Below, piece after piece: positions 5,171 to 7,414 of a stretch of 7,414 nucleotides of DNA. The position numbers and the translations under genes were made by a program. A model generated the notes under the pieces. It was given only the letters and a program-made list of their open reading frames with translations. It had not been told where the DNA came from and searched no databases. The stretch spans positions 1 to 7,414 of the forward strand of contig JAFRZQ010000221.1 in NCBI GenBank assembly GCA_017442465.1, in the 5' to 3' direction. The DNA is from Anaerotignum sp. GTDB lineage: Bacteria; Bacillota; Clostridia; Lachnospirales; Anaerotignaceae. Position 1 is the stretch's first letter; every line of letters begins with the position of its first letter.

Positions 5171-5518
5171 ATGGAATATTTTGAAAAGAAGATCACTTAT
5201 TTAAGAGGCCTTTGCGATGGAAGCGATTTTCCCGCAGACAGCAAAGAAGGGAAAATCTTCCATGGTATTCTGGATGTTCTGGATGACATGGCTTTCATGC
5301 TGGAAACATTCATGGATGACGAAGACATGGTAATGGATGACGAGGATATGGACGAAACAGATGAACCCATCTTCTTCTATTCCTTCATTTGTCCCAACTG
5401 CGGCGAAGAGATCGACGTGGATGAGGAAACCATGGAAACAGAAAAAGAGATCGAATGTCCCGGATGCGGTAACAGCATCCCTATGGGTACAGCCGATATC
5501 GATGAACTGAATATCTGA
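5171..5518 (+). CDS. CD1247-type small acidic zinc-ribbon protein
   Basis: This 115-residue protein is very acidic and has two parts. Residues 1-45 (ITYLRGLCDG, SKEGKIFHGILDVLDDMA) match the N-terminal domain that I recall being named after Clostridioides CD1247, a helical module common in Clostridia. Residues 48-65 are a low-complexity Asp/Glu/Met linker built from a 7-residue duplication. Residues 70-105 form a zinc ribbon with C74-x2-C77 and C96-x2-C99. The function of the family is unknown. Zinc binding is inferred from the four cysteines; a role in transcription or protein interaction would be guesswork. The ATG at 5171 follows a GGGAGG site 9 bases upstream. It lies 39 bases after efp, probably reads from the efp promoter, and ends at a strong terminator. 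No membrane segment or signal peptide is present. Confidence 0.8.
   Translation: MEYFEKKITYLRGLCDGSDFPADSKEGKIFHGILDVLDDMAFMLETFMDDEDMVMDDEDMDETDEPIFFYSFICPNCGEEIDVDEETMETEKEIECPGCGNSIPMGTADIDELNI
5312..5353 (+). repeat. 21-bp coding tandem duplication (acidic linker)
   Basis: Two adjacent 21-base units, 5312-5332 and 5333-5353, encode MDDEDMV and MDDEDMD. They differ mainly at synonymous third positions, so the duplication is not very recent. It lengthens the acidic linker between the helical domain and the zinc ribbon. Confidence 0.75.
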
Positions 5519-5532
5519 GATCAAAAATCAGG

Positions 5533-5563
5533 AGACGGTCAGAATTTTCTGGCCGTCTTTTTT
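5533..5563 (+). terminator. Intrinsic terminator after the zinc-ribbon gene
   Basis: An 11-bp stem with one G-T wobble (5533-5543 with 5548-5558) has loop ATTT. The GACGG/CCGTC core is followed by six T (5558-5563). It lies 15 bases after the stop codon at 5516-5518 and isolates the efp unit from trpB2. Confidence 0.9.
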
Positions 5564-5586
5564 GTGCGAAAAATGTGCTTGAAATA

Positions 5587-5615
5587 TTGACAGTTGTCTT
5601 TGGAAGGAGTACGAT
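5587..5615 (+). promoter_or_regulatory. Sigma-A-type promoter of trpB2
   Basis: A perfect -35 TTGACA (5587-5592), a 17-base spacer and TACGAT (5610-5615, four of six) predict a start near 5622 and a leader of about 75 bases. The dyad at 5620-5640 would sit at the transcript's 5' end, and its first bases may lie just upstream of the start point. Confidence 0.6.
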
Positions 5616-5619
5616 ATAT

Positions 5620-5640
5620 GTGATTTGTTTTTCAAATCAC
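5620..5640 (+). promoter_or_regulatory. Dyad or 5' hairpin at the trpB2 transcription start
   Basis: Perfect 8-bp arms GTGATTTG (5620-5627) and CAAATCAC (5633-5640) flank a 5-T loop. There is no T-run after it, so it is not a terminator. The position at the predicted start fits either an operator dyad or an RNA hairpin at the 5' end of the leader. Confidence 0.55.
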
Positions 5641-5658
5641 GAGAATAGACTAGATGAG
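5641..5658 (+). other. (G/T)AG triplet run in the trpB2 leader
   Basis: GAG, TAG, TAG and GAG fall at 5641, 5646, 5651 and 5656, each separated by exactly 2 bases. An AAG at 5661 keeps the period, and two GAG triplets follow at 5682 and 5685 next to the ribosome site. Evenly spaced (G/U)AG triplets are what the tryptophan-sensing protein TRAP binds in Bacillus. The tract here is much shorter than the classical eleven, and the region is purine-rich, so chance is possible. Confidence 0.3.
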
Positions 5659-5695
5659 AAAAGAACAAGAAAGAAAGCAGAGAGGAGAAACAACT

Positions 5696-7078
5696 ATGAG
5701 TAAAGCAAATGAAAAAATCCCTTATAAGATCTATCTGGAAGAATCCGAAATGCCCAAGCAGTGGTACAATGTGCGTGCGGATATGATCAATAAGCCTGCA
5801 CCCCTTTTGAACCCTGAAACCTTGGAGCCTATGACGCTGGAAGAACTGAGTGTGATCTTCTGTGAAGAACTGGCGAAACAGGAACTGGATAATGAAAATG
5901 CCTATATCGACATTCCTCAGGAGATCTGGGATTTCTATAAAATGTACAGACCTGCACCTTTGGTAAGAGCGTACTGTCTGGAAGAAAAACTGCAGACCCC
6001 TGCGAAAATTTACTATAAATTCGAAGGCAATAACACCAGTGGCAGCCATAAGCTGAATTCCGCCATCGCCCAGGCTTACTATGCAAAGATGCAGGGGCTG
6101 AAAGGCGTGACAACAGAAACAGGCGCAGGCCAGTGGGGCACAGCCCTTGCCATGGCGTGTGCATACCTGGAACTGGACTGTAACGTATTCATGGTAAAAG
6201 TATCCTATGAACAGAAACCCTTCCGCAGAGAAGTGATGCGTACATATGGTGCCTCCGTAACACCTTCCCCTTCCACCACAACAGAAGTGGGCAAGAAAAT
6301 TCTGGAAGCACATCCCGGCACCACAGGCAGCCTTGGCTGTGCCATCTCTGAAGCAGTAGAATCTGCCACCAGCAGAGAAGGCTACAGATATGTACTGGGG
6401 AGTGTTCTGAATCAGGTTATGCTGCATCAGTCCATCATCGGTATGGAAACAAAGGCAGCCCTGGATAAATACGGCATCGTGGCGGATATCATCATCGGCT
6501 GTGCCGGCGGCGGCTCCAATCTGGGCGGTCTGATCTCTCCTTTCGTGGGTGAAAAGATCCGCGGCGAAAGAGATTATCAGATCATCGCTGTAGAACCTGC
6601 ATCCTGCCCCAGCATGACAAGAGGTAAATTTGCTTACGATTACTGCGATACCGGTATGGTAACACCTCTGGCAAAAATGTGTACGTTGGGCAGCGGTTTT
6701 ATCCCTTCCTCCAGCCATTCCGGCGGTCTGCGTTATCATGGTATGAGCCCTGTGGTTTCCCAGCTGTATCATGACGGCCTGATCGAGGCCCGCTCCGTGG
6801 AACAGACTTCCGTATTCGCTGCAGCAAAACAGTTTGCACAGGTGGAAGGTATCCTGCCTGCACCTGAAAGTGCTCACGCGATCAAGGTTGCCATCGATGA
6901 AGCGATGAAATGCAAGGAAACAGGCGAAGAAAAGACCATCGTATTCGGTCTGACCGGTACAGGCTACTTCGATATGTTTGCCTATGAAAAATTCAACAAC
7001 GGCGAAATGCAGGACTACATCCCTACGGATGAAGAACTGCAGAAAGGCTTTGATGGCCTGCCTAAGGTTGATAAATAA
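5696..7078 (+). CDS. trpB2: TrpB2-type tryptophan synthase beta-like PLP enzyme
   Basis: This 460-residue cytosolic enzyme of fold-type II belongs to the TrpB2 group rather than classical TrpB1. It has a long N-terminal region of about 80 residues, RPAPLVRA at 85-92, KIYYKFEGNNTSGSHK with the PLP lysine K119, TTETGAGQWG with catalytic E141, VKVSYEQKPFRR, and the phosphate-binding GCAGGGSN. Classical TrpB is near 400 residues and works with TrpA; TrpB2 proteins usually act without it. The likely reaction is indole plus serine to tryptophan, that is indole salvage; serine deamination or use of another nucleophile is possible. The C-terminal GTGYFD and RPAPL differ slightly from the forms I recall (GHGHFD, RPTPL). 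An upstream in-frame ATG at 5654 exists, but only the ATG at 5696 has a good ribosome site (GAGGAG, 8 bases upstream) and a family-like N-terminus. It is a single-gene unit with promoter, leader and terminator, and no other trp gene is visible. Confidence 0.92.
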   Translation: MSKANEKIPYKIYLEESEMPKQWYNVRADMINKPAPLLNPETLEPMTLEELSVIFCEELAKQELDNENAYIDIPQEIWDFYKMYRPAPLVRAYCLEEKLQTPAKIYYKFEGNNTSGSHKLNSAIAQAYYAKMQGLKGVTTETGAGQWGTALAMACAYLELDCNVFMVKVSYEQKPFRREVMRTYGASVTPSPSTTTEVGKKILEAHPGTTGSLGCAISEAVESATSREGYRYVLGSVLNQVMLHQSIIGMETKAALDKYGIVADIIIGCAGGGSNLGGLISPFVGEKIRGERDYQIIAVEPASCPSMTRGKFAYDYCDTGMVTPLAKMCTLGSGFIPSSSHSGGLRYHGMSPVVSQLYHDGLIEARSVEQTSVFAAAKQFAQVEGILPAPESAHAIKVAIDEAMKCKETGEEKTIVFGLTGTGYFDMFAYEKFNNGEMQDYIPTDEELQKGFDGLPKVDK

Positions 7079-7086
7079 GATTTTTT

Positions 7087-7116
7087 GCCCCGTATCTTTG
7101 GATACGGGGCTTTTTT
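7087..7116 (+). terminator. Intrinsic terminator of trpB2
   Basis: A perfect 10-bp GC-rich stem GCCCCGTATC/GATACGGGGC (7087-7096 and 7101-7110) has loop TTTG and six T (7111-7116). It begins 8 bases after the trpB2 stop. On the minus strand the stem is followed by A rather than T, so it is one-directional and does not obviously end the opposing small gene. Confidence 0.93.
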
Positions 7117-7294
7117 ATTTCCGTTTGGCGGTGGTGTCCAGTTCGTTTGGCGTGTTTGCCATGCGGATGCGGTTTAATACCTCCTGCCGCTCTTCGGTGG
7201 AAATGGTATAAAATTTGTGCATATCCCTGCCGTTGTGCAAAATCAGCTGCCGCACTTCTTCCGGCAGTGTGTCCCATTTGCGAAACCAGTTCAT
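7115..7294 (-). CDS. Small hypothetical protein, 59 residues
   Basis: I do not recognise this family with confidence. The ATG at 7294 is preceded by a strong GAGGTGA ribosome site (complement 7300-7306) with a 5-base gap. A GTG three codons upstream lies inside that site, so it is unlikely to be the start. The product is soluble, charged and mostly helical by eye, with no signal peptide, membrane segment or cysteine. It opens MNWFRKWDTLPEEVRQ and contains TEERQEVLNRIRMANTPNEL. This EERQ-helix style resembles short uncharacterised clostridial proteins. The stop at 7115-7117 overlaps the T-run of the trpB2 terminator, so the two genes converge tightly. No clear promoter was found upstream within the window. 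Translation is supported mainly by the ribosome site and the protein-like composition. Confidence 0.65.
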   Translation of the reverse strand: MNWFRKWDTLPEEVRQLILHNGRDMHKFYTISTEERQEVLNRIRMANTPNELDTTAKRK

Positions 7295-7366
7295 GTATAT
7301 CACCTCACTGTTTAATGTGTCGTTTTTTTGTTTCTTTATGAGAAAAAATCGAAAAAGAAAAAGGGA

Positions 7367-7395
7367 TTGCAGGAAAAAAATCGAAATATTATAAT
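7367..7395 (+). promoter_or_regulatory. Rightward promoter for a gene beyond the window
   Basis: TTGCAG (7367-7372), an exact 17-base spacer and a perfect TATAAT (7390-7395) predict a start near 7402, so the gene driven lies past the right edge. The 12-bp direct repeat AAAAAATCGAAA (7343-7354 and 7375-7386, 32 bases apart) flanks the -35 and enters the spacer. No other gene is visible in 7295-7414. Confidence 0.6.
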
Positions 7396-7414
7396 AAGGA
7401 TAATTATTGATACA

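Noticed and set aside
5654..5695. 14-residue N-terminal extension of TrpB2 from the ATG at 5654
   Set aside because: The extension is a purine-rich leader translated as Arg/Lys/Glu, with no ribosome site before 5654, whereas 5696 has GAGGAG at ideal spacing.
5528..6877. 449-codon open frame on the minus strand opposite trpB2
   Set aside because: Its product is rich in Cys, His and Phe with no recognisable domain, it has no ribosome site, and it lies almost wholly opposite a clear PLP enzyme. Biased codon use in trpB2 removes antisense stops.
7295..7303. GTG start for the small minus-strand gene at 7303
   Set aside because: The GTG is part of the GAGGTGA ribosome site for the ATG at 7294.

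Overview
The window looks like ordinary chromosome from an anaerobic, low-to-mid GC Firmicute of class Clostridia, probably a gut-type Lachnospiraceae or a relative. This rests on strong AGGAGG-type ribosome sites, consensus sigma-A promoters, many intrinsic terminators, an M29 aminopeptidase, a YqeG phosphatase, a small CD1247-type zinc-ribbon protein, a stand-alone TrpB2 and a dehydrogenase resembling clostridial 12-alpha-hydroxysteroid dehydrogenase. The species cannot be named from this window. No phage, transposon, CRISPR, tRNA or rRNA was seen.

Layout. Bases 1-985 hold the 3' end of a thioredoxin reductase gene and, 15 bases later, an SDR dehydrogenase, closed by a bidirectional terminator. 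Bases 1045-1662 (minus) encode a metallo-beta-lactamase-fold hydrolase. Its promoter is divergent from that of a small AT-rich CDP-alcohol phosphatidyltransferase gene (1791-2285), and the two promoters appear to share one palindromic -35 hexamer. A second bidirectional terminator separates that gene from the M29 aminopeptidase (2331-3446, minus). A divergent promoter region then leads rightward into a NifX-like cofactor-domain protein and a YqeG-type HAD phosphatase, 3 bases apart. Next come efp with its own promoter, the CD1247-type zinc-ribbon protein and a terminator. A monocistronic trpB2 follows, with a structured leader and its own terminator. A 59-codon minus-strand gene and a rightward promoter that fires out of the window finish it.

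The genes are mostly independent short units rather than one pathway: redox and dehydrogenase functions (trxB-SDR), thiol or ester hydrolysis (MBL), lipid head-group transfer, peptide trimming, translation support (efp, possibly yqeG through ribosome-linked functions) and indole or tryptophan metabolism (trpB2).

I found no convincing new multi-gene system. The items most worth checking are: the trpB2 leader, with a 5' hairpin followed by (G/T)AG triplets every 5 bases, reminiscent of TRAP targets; the SDR, which matches the 12-alpha-HSDH family but carries a 7-residue insertion in its cofactor loop; and the shared -35 divergent promoter.
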